NCBI RefSeq assembly: GCF_029360585.1 | Contig: NZ_JAQZSJ010000004.1 | Span: 124,001 to 188,000, forward strand | Source of the DNA: Cohnella caldifontis | Lineage (GTDB): Bacteria > Bacillota > Bacilli > Paenibacillales > Paenibacillaceae | Direction of reading: 5' to 3' | DNA length: 64,000 bases | Shown: positions 9,149-17,752 of the stretch, one piece after another | Layout: each line of letters begins with the position of its first letter | Position numbering within the stretch: the first letter of the stretch is position 1 | Made by a program: the position numbers and the translations under genes | Notes under the pieces: generated by a model | Seen by the model: only the letters and a program-made list of their open reading frames with translations | The model's database searches: none | What the model was told of the DNA's origin: nothing

Positions 9149-9488
9149 GATCCCTTCACCTCATTAAGAGAAATTTGTTTTTTACCTTTGATCCCGGTTT
9201 CTATAAACACGACGAACGGGGAAAAACGAAACCGACAGGTACCCGAAAAAATTTTTTTCGATATTTTCGAGTCGAGCCTGAACCTCCACTCGCGCTGCTC
9301 GGTCCGTTGGAGATGTTCCGCCGAGGAGATGTACGGGAAAAACGGGCAACGATAAGAAAAACCGTCAGGGAGAAATTCGCCCCTGACGGTCCTAGTGTTT
9401 CGTGCCTCTAAAGTCACTCTTCAGCAACTTTCCCACGAACATCCTCAATCCTGTACTCGAATGAACATGACATTGGGACCAGCTTGTC
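9149..9488. other. Gene-free spacer
   Basis: About 340 bases with no convincing reading frame. The only structure seen is a minus-strand terminator at 9351-9390. The region opens into the tandem array at 9489. The few short frames overlap the terminator or repeats and lack ribosome sites. Confidence 0.6.
9351..9390 (-). terminator. Orphan rho-independent terminator on the minus strand
   Basis: Perfect 10-bp stem ACCGTCAGGG (9361-9370) with CCCTGACGGT (9381-9390). On the minus strand it is followed by TTTTCTT. No protein gene on the minus strand ends between it and the toxin gene at 10165, so it may end a small RNA or guard against read-through from the repeat block. Confidence 0.7.
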
Positions 9489-9748
9489 TAGCGGGGCGGG
9501 GAATAAGCTTGCGCGGCAAGCTTAATCAGCTGTTGCCCCCCACGTTGGCAGGGGTTAAGCTTGCGCGGCAAGCTTAATCAGCTATTGCCCCCTACGTTGG
9601 CGGGGGTTAAGGTTGCGCTGCAAGCATAAACAGCAGTTGCCCCACGCGTTGGCGGGGATTAAGCTTGCGCTGCAAGCTTAACCAGTTGTTTCCCCACACG
9701 TTGGCGGGGGTTAAGCTTGCGCGGCAAGCTTAACCGGAAACTATCCCC
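9489..9748. repeat. Five-copy 52-bp tandem hairpin array
   Basis: Five units in exact 52-bp register: the AAGCTT core lies at 9505, 9557, 9609 (as AAGGTT), 9661 and 9713. Each unit contains a near-perfect hairpin with arms TTAAGCTTGC and GCAAGCTTAA around a 3-base loop (GCG or GCT). A second weaker C-run/G-run helix surrounds ACGTTGG between units. The period is not a multiple of three and no frame is conserved, so it is non-coding. Confidence 0.9.
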
Positions 9749-9822
9749 TGATTTGGGCAGCGTTTACCGATTGCAATCCCTAAAACCCGAATCCCCATCC
9801 TCCCCGTCACGGGTTCTGATTC

Positions 9823-10005
9823 TAACGGACACCGAAGCCGCTATTGGATCAAAACCCCTCATTTTCAAAACGTAACGGACACAGCGGCCCTTATCCGTAA
9901 CCTTTTACGTTTGTTCGTGGGGCTTTTCACCCAATAAGCGCAACTGTGTCCGTTAAAATGCGCTTTGCCGAGAAGCGCCCCCCATAGCGTCCGCCGTGTC
10001 CGTTA
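9823..10005. repeat. Four-copy TAACGGACAC repeat family, two head-to-head pairs
   Basis: TAACGGACAC occurs at 9823-9832 and 9873-9882, and its complement GTGTCCGTTA at 9946-9955 and 9996-10005. Each pair is spaced exactly 50 bp, and the two pairs face each other. Similarity runs past the 10-mer: three of the four copies continue into a CTATTGG/CTTATTGG-like segment and two share an AAAA-CCCC stretch. No reading frame is seen here. Confidence 0.75.
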
Positions 10006-10106
10006 GCCTTACCGCCTACGCGAATGGGGCAGCCGCTGTCTGGTCGCTCTAAGAAAGGATGGAGCATGACTTCACCCCGAAAAGTTATAAAATCGGGCAA
10101 CGACGA

Positions 10107-10142
10107 AAAAAGGGACGGAGCCTATGCTCCATCCCTTTACCT
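10107..10142 (-). terminator. Terminator of the endoAI-endoA operon
   Basis: Stem AAGGGACGGAGC (10111-10122) with GCTCCATCCCTTT (10127-10139), one mismatch and a 4-base loop. On the minus strand it is followed by a T-run and lies 23 bp after the toxin stop codon. Confidence 0.8.
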
Positions 10143-10164
10143 TTTCCATATGGTCGGATCATCC

Positions 10165-10515
10165 CTAGAAATCGATCAAGCCGACGCTGATCTGCAGCGC
10201 CTCGTCGACTTTGCGCATCGCGTCTTCCTCGAGGTGCGTGATCTTGTCGGTCAGCCGCTGCTTGTCGATCGTTCGGATCTGCTCCAGCAGGATGACGGAA
10301 TCCTTCTCCATCCCGTGCGATTTCGCGTCGATCTCGACGTGGGTCGGCAGCTTCGCTTTCTGGATTTGCGCCGTGATGGCGGCGATGATTACCGTCGGGC
10401 TGAACCGGTTGCCGATGTCGTTCTGGATGACGAGCACGGGGCGGACCCCGCCTTGCTCCGAGCCGACGACCGGCGACAAGTCGGCATAAAACACGTCTCC
10501 GCGCTTAACGATCAA
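10165..10515 (-). CDS. ndoA: Type II toxin EndoA/MazF (mRNA interferase)
   Basis: 116 residues, the normal length of Bacillus EndoA/MazF. The N-terminus [20 protein letters not shown] and the middle RPVLVIQND block match the family, whose members cleave single-stranded RNA at a short sequence (UACAU in the B. subtilis enzyme). The start is TTG 10515, 3 bp after the antitoxin stop, with a GGGGTG ribosome site inside the antitoxin gene's end, so translation is coupled. The order alr - antitoxin - toxin is the conserved Bacillales arrangement. It should be controlled by the antitoxin encoded immediately upstream. Confidence 0.95.
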   Translation of the reverse strand: MIVKRGDVFYADLSPVVGSEQGGVRPVLVIQNDIGNRFSPTVIIAAITAQIQKAKLPTHVEIDAKSHGMEKDSVILLEQIRTIDKQRLTDKITHLEEDAMRKVDEALQISVGLIDF

Positions 10516-10518
10516 AGG

Positions 10519-10800
10519 CTACACCCCGCTAACGAGGCGTTCGAGCGTGCTCTCGGCATCTTCTTCGGCTTGGAACGCTTCCGATGCCATGTTCAGGTTG
10601 ATTTTCGCCATTTCCAAATACCCGCGCTGCATGGAATCGCGGATCATCTTTTTCTTGCGCTCCACCAAGTATTGTTTCATGGCCTGGCGGATGATTTCGC
10701 TGCGGTTCGTGTTCTCCTTCGCCACGACGAAATCCACCTCGCGCAGCAGATGATCCGGCAAACTGATCATAATGCGTTTCGTATGTTGGTAATTGGCCAC
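10519..10800 (-). CDS. ndoAI: EndoAI/MazE-type antitoxin (ribbon-helix-helix)
   Basis: 93 residues. The N-terminal half is a ribbon-helix-helix: a TKRIMISLPDHLLREVD strand and helix, then the NRSEIIRQAMKQYL helix. The C-terminal half is acidic and likely wraps the toxin. Start GTG 10800 is preceded by GGAGGTGCTCG on the minus strand. In Bacillus this antitoxin binds EndoA and neutralises it. It lies between alr and the toxin gene, 3 bp before the latter. Confidence 0.93.
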   Translation of the reverse strand: MANYQHTKRIMISLPDHLLREVDFVVAKENTNRSEIIRQAMKQYLVERKKKMIRDSMQRGYLEMAKINLNMASEAFQAEEDAESTLERLVSGV

Positions 10801-10944
10801 CGAACGAGCACCTCCAAGGATTTTCCAGACCCGAACCTAATTTCCAGTATGCATGTCACAGAAACATTCTATACGGCTCATCTGGTATGCATTCGCGATA
10901 GGCTCACGTTTTCCTGCCGGCCGCGAAAAATTGCAGTACCCAAA

Positions 10945-12132
10945 TTATCCCAACAGCGGATTGGACACCGACACGACTTCCCCGTTCCTCACGTACACCC
11001 GCGGGACGCGGTTCGCCATCATGCAGATCCACTCGTAGGGAATCGTGCCGAGCTTGGCCGCGATCTCTTCCGCCGTAATGGCTTCGCCGCCCTGGCGGCC
11101 CATCAGCACGACTTCTTCGCCGGGCCCGATCGGACGCGGGTCGTCCGAGCCGGCGAGCGCGTCGTCCAGCCGGATCATGCACTGGTCCATGCAGATCGTG
11201 CCGACGACGGGCACCCGCCGTCCCCGCACCAGCGCCTCGGCTTTGCCGCTCAGCATGCGGCTGAAGCCGTCCGCGTAGCCGATCGGCAGCGTGCCGATCG
11301 TTTCCTCGCGGCTGGTGAAATACCGGGTGCCGTAGCTGATGCCCTCTCCCGCCCCCAGCCGCTTGACGTGGACCAGCTCCGTCTTCAGCGTCATCGCCGG
11401 CTCGAGCGGAGTCCGCTCTCCGTTCACTTCGCCGCTCGGATACAGACCGTACATGCTGATGCCCAGCCGGAGCATGCCGCCGACCCACTCCGGCAGGTCG
11501 ATGCCCGCGGCGCTGTTGCCGGAGTGCACGATGGACACGGGAAGTCCTTGGCGCCGGACGTAATCCACCACCCCCGCGAAACGCTCGACTTGCATCCGCG
11601 TATACGACTTGTCCTTCTCGTCCGCGCGCGCGAAGTGGGTGAACAGCCCCTCCACCTCGAGCCCGGGGACGCGGCAGGCCCGATCCAGGAACGATTCCGC
11701 GGCCGGACCCGGCAGCAGGCCAAGACGGCCCATGCCGGAATCGATTTTCACATGGACCTTGAGTTTTATGCCGTTCGCCGGCAGCTCGGCCGCCGCCGCC
11801 AAAACGTCTTCCCTATACAAATTAATCGTAATGCCGTGCTCTCTGGCCGCCTCCAGCCCGTCAGCCGGCGTAAAGCCGAGCACCAGAATGGGCGTCCGGA
11901 TGCCCGCCCGGCGAAGCTGCAGCGCTTCGTCCAGGAAAGCGACGCCCAAATAGTCCGCACCTGCGGCGGCGGCTTCCCGCGCCGTCTCCACGGCTCCATG
12001 ACCGTAAGCGTTCGCTTTCACCGATGCCAGCAGCCGGGTTCCGGAGGGCAGCCGTTCCCGAAACAGCCCGATATTGCGCCTGATGGCATCCAGGGAAATC
12101 TCGGCCACGGTCGGCCGGTAATAGGAGATCAC
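10945..12132 (-). CDS. alr: Alanine racemase
   Basis: 395 residues, the usual length for PLP-dependent alanine racemase making D-alanine for peptidoglycan. Lys39 in VKANAYGHG is the Schiff-base lysine and Tyr267 in GEGISYGTR is the opposing catalytic base. The fold-type III barrel with SGMGRLG and HSGNSAA segments is complete. The GTG start at 12132 has only a weak ribosome site. The gene lies between ydcC and the antitoxin gene exactly as in Bacillus subtilis, which supports this copy as the housekeeping or sporulation-linked racemase. Confidence 0.96.
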   Translation of the reverse strand: MISYYRPTVAEISLDAIRRNIGLFRERLPSGTRLLASVKANAYGHGAVETAREAAAAGADYLGVAFLDEALQLRRAGIRTPILVLGFTPADGLEAAREHGITINLYREDVLAAAAELPANGIKLKVHVKIDSGMGRLGLLPGPAAESFLDRACRVPGLEVEGLFTHFARADEKDKSYTRMQVERFAGVVDYVRRQGLPVSIVHSGNSAAGIDLPEWVGGMLRLGISMYGLYPSGEVNGERTPLEPAMTLKTELVHVKRLGAGEGISYGTRYFTSREETIGTLPIGYADGFSRMLSGKAEALVRGRRVPVVGTICMDQCMIRLDDALAGSDDPRPIGPGEEVVLMGRQGGEAITAEEIAAKLGTIPYEWICMMANRVPRVYVRNGEVVSVSNPLLG

Positions 12133-12242
12133 GGTCTACTCACCATCCCGCTCATACTGCAATACCGTAATGTTACCGGGACCTTGCGGCAGTGTCAATG
12201 AAATCGGCGTTAGCAACGTTTACCTGCCGCCCCAAGACGCGC

Positions 12243-12277
12243 GAAGGGAGCCGGCTGTTTGCCCCCGGCTCCCTCGT
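12243..12277. terminator. Hairpin downstream of ydcC
   Basis: Inverted repeat AGGGAGCCGG (12243 onward) with CCGGCTCCCT, followed by CGTTTCTTT on the plus strand. It lies 10 bp after the ydcC stop. The T-rich side faces the plus strand, so termination of the minus-strand gene by it is only probable. Confidence 0.55.
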
Positions 12278-12285
12278 TTCTTTGA

Positions 12286-13413
12286 TTATTTGCCCGAAGA
12301 TTCGACCATCGACTGCGCCAACCGGACCATGTCCTCCTGAGGCAGATCCGCCGTGGTGAGCCGGTATTCGACCCCGCCGTAGCTCCAGGTGAGCGTCTTC
12401 GTCTCGCCTCCGGACAACTGCCCCCACGTGAAGCCCAGATCCAGCATGATGCCCTGGGACATGGCTTCCATTTCGTTCTTGGCGGCCCGCTCCAGGATCG
12501 TGAAGTCGTAAGCTCCGGTATAGCGGAGCATGACGCCCATCGTATCTCCGAGCTGCACGTCCTTCATGTCCTTCTGGACGACGCCTTCCGGCAGCGCGTC
12601 CGGATCCGGTTCGGCCATCGCGAAGTCGTCGCCGGCATTCGGATCGTCCGCGGGCGGCGCGGAGGCTCCTTCGTCCTGCGGCATTCCCGACGTCTGCTCG
12701 TCCGTCTGGCCGGAAGCTTGCCCGCTGCCGTCCGTTCCGGTCGTCTGCTTGTCATCGCCGGCGCCGGAAGGGCCGTTCATGTTGCTCTTCATGTCGAAAG
12801 CCGTGCTTTCGAACTTCTTGCCGAACTCGAAGGCGTCGAACTGCACCTCGACCATGACGTTGTTGTTCGGATCCGTCACTTCGACGTGGCGCGGCGCGTA
12901 ATCGTCCTTGGCCAGCCAGATTTTCTGGCGGGCGAACGAGCCGTTCTGGTAATTGCTGGCCATGACGTCGAAGACGTAAGCGTCCTTATCCGTCGTGAAC
13001 TGCCGGGAGTTGTCCATCTGGATGCTCTTCACGAGCGTCTGGTACAGGTACACCTGCCCTTGGTTCTCCGGCCAGTCGCTCTGGAAGCGATAGCTCTTGT
13101 TCAGGCTCGGCGTCAGCACGAACACGCCGTCGTCGTTGCGCAGCACGATTTGGGTAATGTCGCGTTTCTCGTTCGTCAAGGCGATCCGGTAATAATTCGG
13201 CTTCTGGTACCACACTTCCACTTTGTAGTTCAGCGGCTGCTGCCCCGTATGCAGCGTCATCGTTCCGCTGCCTTGGTAGCTTTCCATTTTGCTCATCACT
13301 TTGTCCAGGTCCTTGACGATCGAAGTCGCGTCTTTGCTCCCGCATCCGGTCAGGATAGCGGCCAAACCCAGCACGACGGCGACGGCGACGATCCACGGGA
13401 TCCGTCGACGCAT
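12286..13413 (-). CDS. ydcC: YdcC-like LolA-fold sporulation lipoprotein
   Basis: 375 residues with an N-terminal membrane helix and lipobox LTGC (Cys24 region), so an exported lipoprotein. Residues 30-215 have the LolA/LolB-like fold seen in Bacillus YdcC and GerS: SYQGSGTMTLHTG, VWYQKPNYYRIALTNEKRD and QIVLRNDDGVFVLTPSLNKSYRFQSD-type strands. A Gly/Asp/Gln-rich linker (about 218-265) separates a small C-terminal domain. Identification also rests on synteny, since ydcC precedes alr in Bacillus subtilis. YdcC is under sporulation control there, but no sigma site was identified here. The acpS gene that usually precedes it is not present upstream in this window. Confidence 0.8.
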   Translation of the reverse strand: MRRRIPWIVAVAVVLGLAAILTGCGSKDATSIVKDLDKVMSKMESYQGSGTMTLHTGQQPLNYKVEVWYQKPNYYRIALTNEKRDITQIVLRNDDGVFVLTPSLNKSYRFQSDWPENQGQVYLYQTLVKSIQMDNSRQFTTDKDAYVFDVMASNYQNGSFARQKIWLAKDDYAPRHVEVTDPNNNVMVEVQFDAFEFGKKFESTAFDMKSNMNGPSGAGDDKQTTGTDGSGQASGQTDEQTSGMPQDEGASAPPADDPNAGDDFAMAEPDPDALPEGVVQKDMKDVQLGDTMGVMLRYTGAYDFTILERAAKNEMEAMSQGIMLDLGFTWGQLSGGETKTLTWSYGGVEYRLTTADLPQEDMVRLAQSMVESSGK

Positions 13414-13621
13414 TTTGCTCCACCCCTCTGCACAATGGTTAATCCATGGTTCATGTCTATGAGGGGACTTGACCGATTATGCAGACTAGCATGACGAGCC
13501 CTTGGGCGTGCGGTCCGGCTTACTCCATGCGATCGTGCCGGTCCGCGAAAACGCTCCTCTCCTCCATTCGCCTTGGCCGCCGCGCGAAACTTAATCGTTT
13601 CGCAGGCGTAAGGTGTAAAGG

Positions 13622-15763
13622 TTGAAAAAAATGGTGGAGGAGGAGAAACCGATTTTTCTAATGATGAAGCAACGCCGCATGCCGTTTTTCGTCCGAGCCG
13701 CGATCGCGTTCAGCTTGGCGGCCGCGCTCGCCGTCTTGCCGGCCGTCCGGGCTTTCGCGGCCGCCCCGGCCCCGTCCGAAGCGGGAAAACCGCTGACGCC
13801 GGAGACGGCAGCCGCTTTTCTGGACGCTTTTTTCGTTTCCGAACAGGCCAAGCCGCTGTATAAAGGGGCCGCCGTCGAAATCGTGCAGGATGGCCGCGTC
13901 ATCGCGCAAAAAGGGTACGGTTACGCGAACGAAGCGAAAGAGGCGGTCTTCGATCCTTCCGGCACTTTATTCCGCATCGCGTCCGTATCGAAAACGTTCA
14001 CCGCCGCGGCGGTCATGCAGCTGGCGGAACAAGGCAAAATCGACCTGAAAGCGGACATCCGCGATTATTTGCCCGGCGTGAACTTCGATAACCCTTACCG
14101 GAAGCCGGTCACGGTCGAAGACCTTCTCACGCACCGGAGCGGATTCGAAGTCCGCGATCCCCGCCCGGAAGATTTGCACGACGATTTCGACCGCTACACC
14201 GACATGGAAGACTACGTAATGGAGCATATGCCGCCGGTCGTACGCGAACCGGGCACGGCGTACATGTACGACAATTTCGCCTACCTGCTCCTCGGCCTGA
14301 TCGTGCAAAACGCCGGCGGGGAACCGTTCGAGCGATATATGGACGACCATATCTTCCAACCGCTCGGCATGGAGAACAGCGCGTTCGAGCTGACGAAGCC
14401 GCTGCTGGACCGGCTGGTCACCGGGTATGACGCGGCCGGACAGCCGATCGCGCCTTACGCGCTCACGCCGACCGTATTGCCGCAGGGCGGCATGCTCTCG
14501 ACCGCGGAGGACATCGGCAAATTCATGATCGCTTTTCTGAGCGGAGGGAAAACGGCGACCGGCCGGATTTTGACGGAATCGTCGGTCGAAGCGATGGCCG
14601 CTTACCGATCCACGATTCATCCGCTCATGCCGGACACGACGTACGGATTCGAAGCGCCGATCCAGCTGCCCGAAGCGGGGAGCAGCGCAGCCGTCCTGAC
14701 GAAAGCCGGCGACCTGCCCGGCAACAGCTCGCTGCTGCTGCTCATTCCCGAGTTTCGCGTCGGCGTGTTTCTGACGTACAACCAGAACGGCGCTTTGCGC
14801 GACTTGTTTTATCAAGGCTTCATCTCAACGTTTTTCCCGCAATACGCAACGACTGCCGATTTCGGCTCGTTCCAGCCTTACGGCCCGGAGAAGCTGGCGC
14901 CGCTGGCCGGTTTATACGCCGATCTCCGGCTGCCCAGCATCGTCACCTCCGTCGAAGTCGACCGGGAGGGCGCGCTGACGATTTCCGACGCGATTCTCGG
15001 ATCGCGCAAGCTGCGGCAGGTGGACGACAACCTGTTCGTCGACGAACTGACGAAACGGTTCACGGCGTTCAAGCTCGACGAGGAAAACGGAACCGTCTAT
15101 CTGAAAGAGCCGTATTTGAACCCGCTCGGCTATGAACGCCACGGCGTGAAACCCGCGGGATTCGCCGACGTCGCGGCGGACGATCCGTACGCGGCATTCA
15201 TCCTCGGGCTTCAATCGCTCGGGCACTTGCCGAACGAGCCGGCGGCCGTTTACGGGCCTGAAAGCACGGTGACCCGGGCGGAATTGGCGCGGGACTTGCT
15301 GGAAATCAGCGGGGTTCGCGGGTCGAAGTCGACCTCCTACGCGTTCGCGGATATCCAAGGACATCCGCTCGCCGCCTATATCCAGGCTGCATACGATCTC
15401 GGCATGATCCGCGGCGACGGAAAGGGGCGATTCGATCCCGACCGGATCGCCACCCGCCAGGAGGCGGCGGCCATGGTCTGGAACGTGTATCGTCAGCTTT
15501 ATCCGGATGCGCTGTTCGCGGACGTCGCCTTGCAGGGGGAAACCGATCCGTGGGCATTGCCGGCGGTGAAAATGGCGACGGCGCTCGGACTGTACGGACC
15601 GGAAGTTGCGCGAACGGACGGCGGCGCGGCGGATTTCCGTTCCAAGGAACCGGTCTCCCGCGAGGAAGAGGCCGCCCTCCTGTACCGGCTGCTGCTTCAA
15701 CCGGTCACGCAAATCGTGACCGAGTTAAGCCGGAAGCAGCAGGCCGAGGCCGCACAGCCGTAA
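13622..15763 (+). CDS. Exported serine beta-lactamase-family hydrolase with SLH domains
   Basis: About 713 residues. A signal-type helix (about 24-47) ends at AFAAAPAP. Residues 65-390 form a class C beta-lactamase/D-Ala-D-Ala peptidase-like domain with Ser121-x-x-Lys124 (SVSK), a YDN motif after GTAYM, and a GGMLSTAEDIGKF segment. A DUF3471-like strand region follows. The last 200 residues are SLH repeats (TRAELARDLLEISGV, GDGKGRFDPDRIATRQEA), which tether exported proteins to pyruvylated cell-wall polymers. The TTG start at 13622 has a weak site; ATG 13661 or 13664 lies 15 bp beyond a strong GGAGGAGGAG and is an alternative. The substrate is unknown; esterase or peptidase activity is as likely as antibiotic hydrolysis. 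Confidence 0.85.
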   Translation: MKKMVEEEKPIFLMMKQRRMPFFVRAAIAFSLAAALAVLPAVRAFAAAPAPSEAGKPLTPETAAAFLDAFFVSEQAKPLYKGAAVEIVQDGRVIAQKGYGYANEAKEAVFDPSGTLFRIASVSKTFTAAAVMQLAEQGKIDLKADIRDYLPGVNFDNPYRKPVTVEDLLTHRSGFEVRDPRPEDLHDDFDRYTDMEDYVMEHMPPVVREPGTAYMYDNFAYLLLGLIVQNAGGEPFERYMDDHIFQPLGMENSAFELTKPLLDRLVTGYDAAGQPIAPYALTPTVLPQGGMLSTAEDIGKFMIAFLSGGKTATGRILTESSVEAMAAYRSTIHPLMPDTTYGFEAPIQLPEAGSSAAVLTKAGDLPGNSSLLLLIPEFRVGVFLTYNQNGALRDLFYQGFISTFFPQYATTADFGSFQPYGPEKLAPLAGLYADLRLPSIVTSVEVDREGALTISDAILGSRKLRQVDDNLFVDELTKRFTAFKLDEENGTVYLKEPYLNPLGYERHGVKPAGFADVAADDPYAAFILGLQSLGHLPNEPAAVYGPESTVTRAELARDLLEISGVRGSKSTSYAFADIQGHPLAAYIQAAYDLGMIRGDGKGRFDPDRIATRQEAAAMVWNVYRQLYPDALFADVALQGETDPWALPAVKMATALGLYGPEVARTDGGAADFRSKEPVSREEEAALLYRLLLQPVTQIVTELSRKQQAEAAQP

Positions 15764-15821
15764 TACGGCCCGAAGGGACCTCCATCGCGTCCTAGCGAGA
15801 GGGGACCCTCACTGTCTCAAA

Positions 15822-15874
15822 CGAGAAAGGACCTCGAAAACCCGTATTGCGAACGGGGACGAGGTCCTTTCTCG
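15822..15874. terminator. Bidirectional terminator between convergent genes
   Basis: Perfect 15-bp stem CGAGAAAGGACCTCG (15822-15836) with CGAGGTCCTTTCTCG (15860-15874) and an inner CCCGT/ACGGGG helix. It separates the plus-strand SLH hydrolase from the minus-strand glycosidase. Confidence 0.8.
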
Positions 15875-15940
15875 CGTTGCTTGGAAAATCGTGCGGGAAT
15901 TGACGCGGGCGCCGCCTGAAGCAAGCGGGCCGACCCGAAA

Positions 15941-17047
15941 TTACGGCAACACCACGAAATTGGAAGCGACGAGACGCTGCCGGCCGTCCGACGGGCTGTT
16001 CAGCACTTTCCCGTTGTAATAGAACGTGCTGGAGCCTCCGCCGTCCAGCGTGTACGCGTCCCTGACGCCCCATTCCAGCAGCTTGCTCTGGGCCTCCTCC
16101 AATGTAACGCCGTTGCTGTATCCCTTCTGGCGTCCGTCGATGACGATCAGGAGCAAATCCCCGTTGGAGAAGTTGCCGATCAGCGTGCGCGGCTCTCTCT
16201 TGTTCGCCCATTTGCTCGGGATTTTCCGCTTCTTCGCGTCCTCCAGCAGCGTCGGGACGAAACTCGCCCCTTGCACGACGTTCAGCTTTTGGACTTCCTC
16301 TTTCGTCTTGAGCTCTCCTCCGACGAGTTTGCCCGCTTTGTCGAAACCGATGAAGCTCATGTCCGTCCGGTTGAATGTCCGGATCTCCCCGTCTACCACG
16401 GTAATGCCGATCGGGTACAACAGGCCGTTCTGCTTCGCGAATCCGCCGCCGTTAATGGCCAGCTTGGCCCCGCTGCGGGCAGCTGCATGGCTGGTCGTCT
16501 CCCCCTTGTTCGCGGCTTCGTCCTGCGCGAGCACCAGCTTGACCGCCTTCGGATCGTGCAGCTTGACTTTGGCCATATAGCCGCGGTAGCCCGCTTCTTT
16601 CAGCGAATACACCTTGATCGTCGCCCGCTGCCCGAACGTCTGCCCGATCGGATCGCCGAGCTTGCCGGCCAGCACCTGCTCCAGTGTATCGCTGGCCTGC
16701 TGCTTCTGGCTGCCGCTTGCGGACAAAAGTCCGTCCACCGACCGCTTGTGCAACTCCGCGTCTTTTTTCTCCGATTCGGCCCGCTCGATTAGGCCCGCCA
16801 GCGCCGTACGGCTCGCCTCGAGGCTTTGCCCGATCCCGTCCGACGCGCCATCCAGCTTGCCATACGATTGGCCGATCCCGTCCGCGTCCTCGCGGACCTT
16901 GTCCCACTCCCGGGCCGTTGCCGGGAGCGAATCGCCGGCTTGGCCCGCAAAATCGGCCAGGGCGGGCCCGTATAGGCAGACGGCGGCCAAGAAGCCCGCC
17001 GCGAGACAGAAGAACAGCCAGAATCCCCCGCGGAACTTAGTAAACAC
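15941..17047 (-). CDS. Membrane-anchored phosphodiester glycosidase family protein
   Basis: 368 residues from GTG 17047. A membrane segment at about 8-30 is followed by a helical, coiled-coil-like stretch to about 125. Residues 145-368 are a phosphodiester glycosidase domain (NAGPA-like; DUF2233): KLAINGGGF, YPIGITVVDG, LLIVIDGRQ and the TLDGGGSSTFYYNG block with its conserved GGGSS. The family removes N-acetylglucosamine from phosphodiesters and, in bacteria, acts on exported polysaccharides. The catalytic domain should face outside. The start overlaps the stop of the upstream gene by 11 bp, so the two are translated together and may form a complex through their coiled coils. Confidence 0.85.
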   Translation of the reverse strand: MFTKFRGGFWLFFCLAAGFLAAVCLYGPALADFAGQAGDSLPATAREWDKVREDADGIGQSYGKLDGASDGIGQSLEASRTALAGLIERAESEKKDAELHKRSVDGLLSASGSQKQQASDTLEQVLAGKLGDPIGQTFGQRATIKVYSLKEAGYRGYMAKVKLHDPKAVKLVLAQDEAANKGETTSHAAARSGAKLAINGGGFAKQNGLLYPIGITVVDGEIRTFNRTDMSFIGFDKAGKLVGGELKTKEEVQKLNVVQGASFVPTLLEDAKKRKIPSKWANKREPRTLIGNFSNGDLLLIVIDGRQKGYSNGVTLEEAQSKLLEWGVRDAYTLDGGGSSTFYYNGKVLNSPSDGRQRLVASNFVVLP

Positions 17048-17507
17048 GAGCGGCCGCCTCCAGTTTGGCGATCAGCTTTTTCAGGCTTTCCAGTTCCGCG
17101 CTGAGATCCGCGATGCGTTGGCTGAGCGCTTTTTTCGTATCGTCGGCGGACTGCAGCGAGTCCCCCGCGAGGGACAGTTCCTCCTTCACCGCCTGCATTT
17201 CGCCGTCGATGGCGGCGAACCGTTCCTGCAGCTGCCCGATCTGCTCGTGCTGCTTGTCCAAAATTTCCCGTACCTGCACCACGTTGCGATTCAGCTCATC
17301 CGACCGCGTTTGGATGTCCGTCAAATGCTGCCGCATTTCCAAAATATAAGTTCTGGCGACGTAGAACCCGGTTCCGAGCAGCGCCAGCGCGAACGCCGCC
17401 GGAACCAAGCGCTTGGCGATCCTCCTGCCTCCGGTTTTCGGCTTGGATTGCTCTGCCTGACGCGATTTACCGGCCGCCGTCTCCCATCCGTACTCCATTT
17501 CCGACAT
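17037..17507 (-). CDS. Single-pass membrane protein with long coiled coil
   Basis: 156 residues from ATG 17507, chosen for GGAG 9 bp upstream. A basic N-terminus (about 20-33) leads into one membrane helix (about 34-52). The rest, about 100 residues, is a heptad-rich coiled coil (LQERFAAIDGEMQAVKEEL and similar). No enzyme motif. Its last codons overlap the phosphodiester glycosidase gene in another frame, so the two proteins are produced together. A scaffold or oligomerisation role for the glycosidase is an inference from overlap and the matching coiled-coil region in the partner. Confidence 0.75.
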   Translation of the reverse strand: MSEMEYGWETAAGKSRQAEQSKPKTGGRRIAKRLVPAAFALALLGTGFYVARTYILEMRQHLTDIQTRSDELNRNVVQVREILDKQHEQIGQLQERFAAIDGEMQAVKEELSLAGDSLQSADDTKKALSQRIADLSAELESLKKLIAKLEAAARVY

Positions 17508-17752
17508 GCTTCGAATCTCCTTGTCATTTCTTGTACTTCTTTGCAGAATAATAGACTCTTCCGAATTCCGCAAGGTTGCGCTCCGATCTGTAGACCCGCC
17601 GGGATTGCGCAAAAGGAATAACCGCCGGGCCCAAGTCTCGTCGGATTCGCGCAACTTTTCCAGCAAGGGACCGTATGATAAGTAGTAAGTAATAAGTAGC
17701 AAGTTGGTCAAATGGATCGAAAACCGAAAACGAGAAAACGGAGGGATCGAAG

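Noticed and set aside
9489-9748. CRISPR array with short spacers
   Set aside because: The sequence between hairpins is also repeated, so there are no unique spacers.
10165-10800. Mobile or orphan toxin-antitoxin island
   Set aside because: The order alr-antitoxin-toxin is the chromosomal Bacillales arrangement, so it is resident.
10024-12201. 725-codon plus-strand frame opposite endoA, endoAI and alr
   Set aside because: Antisense shadow of three well-supported genes; composition rich in His, Arg and Asp as usual for such shadows.
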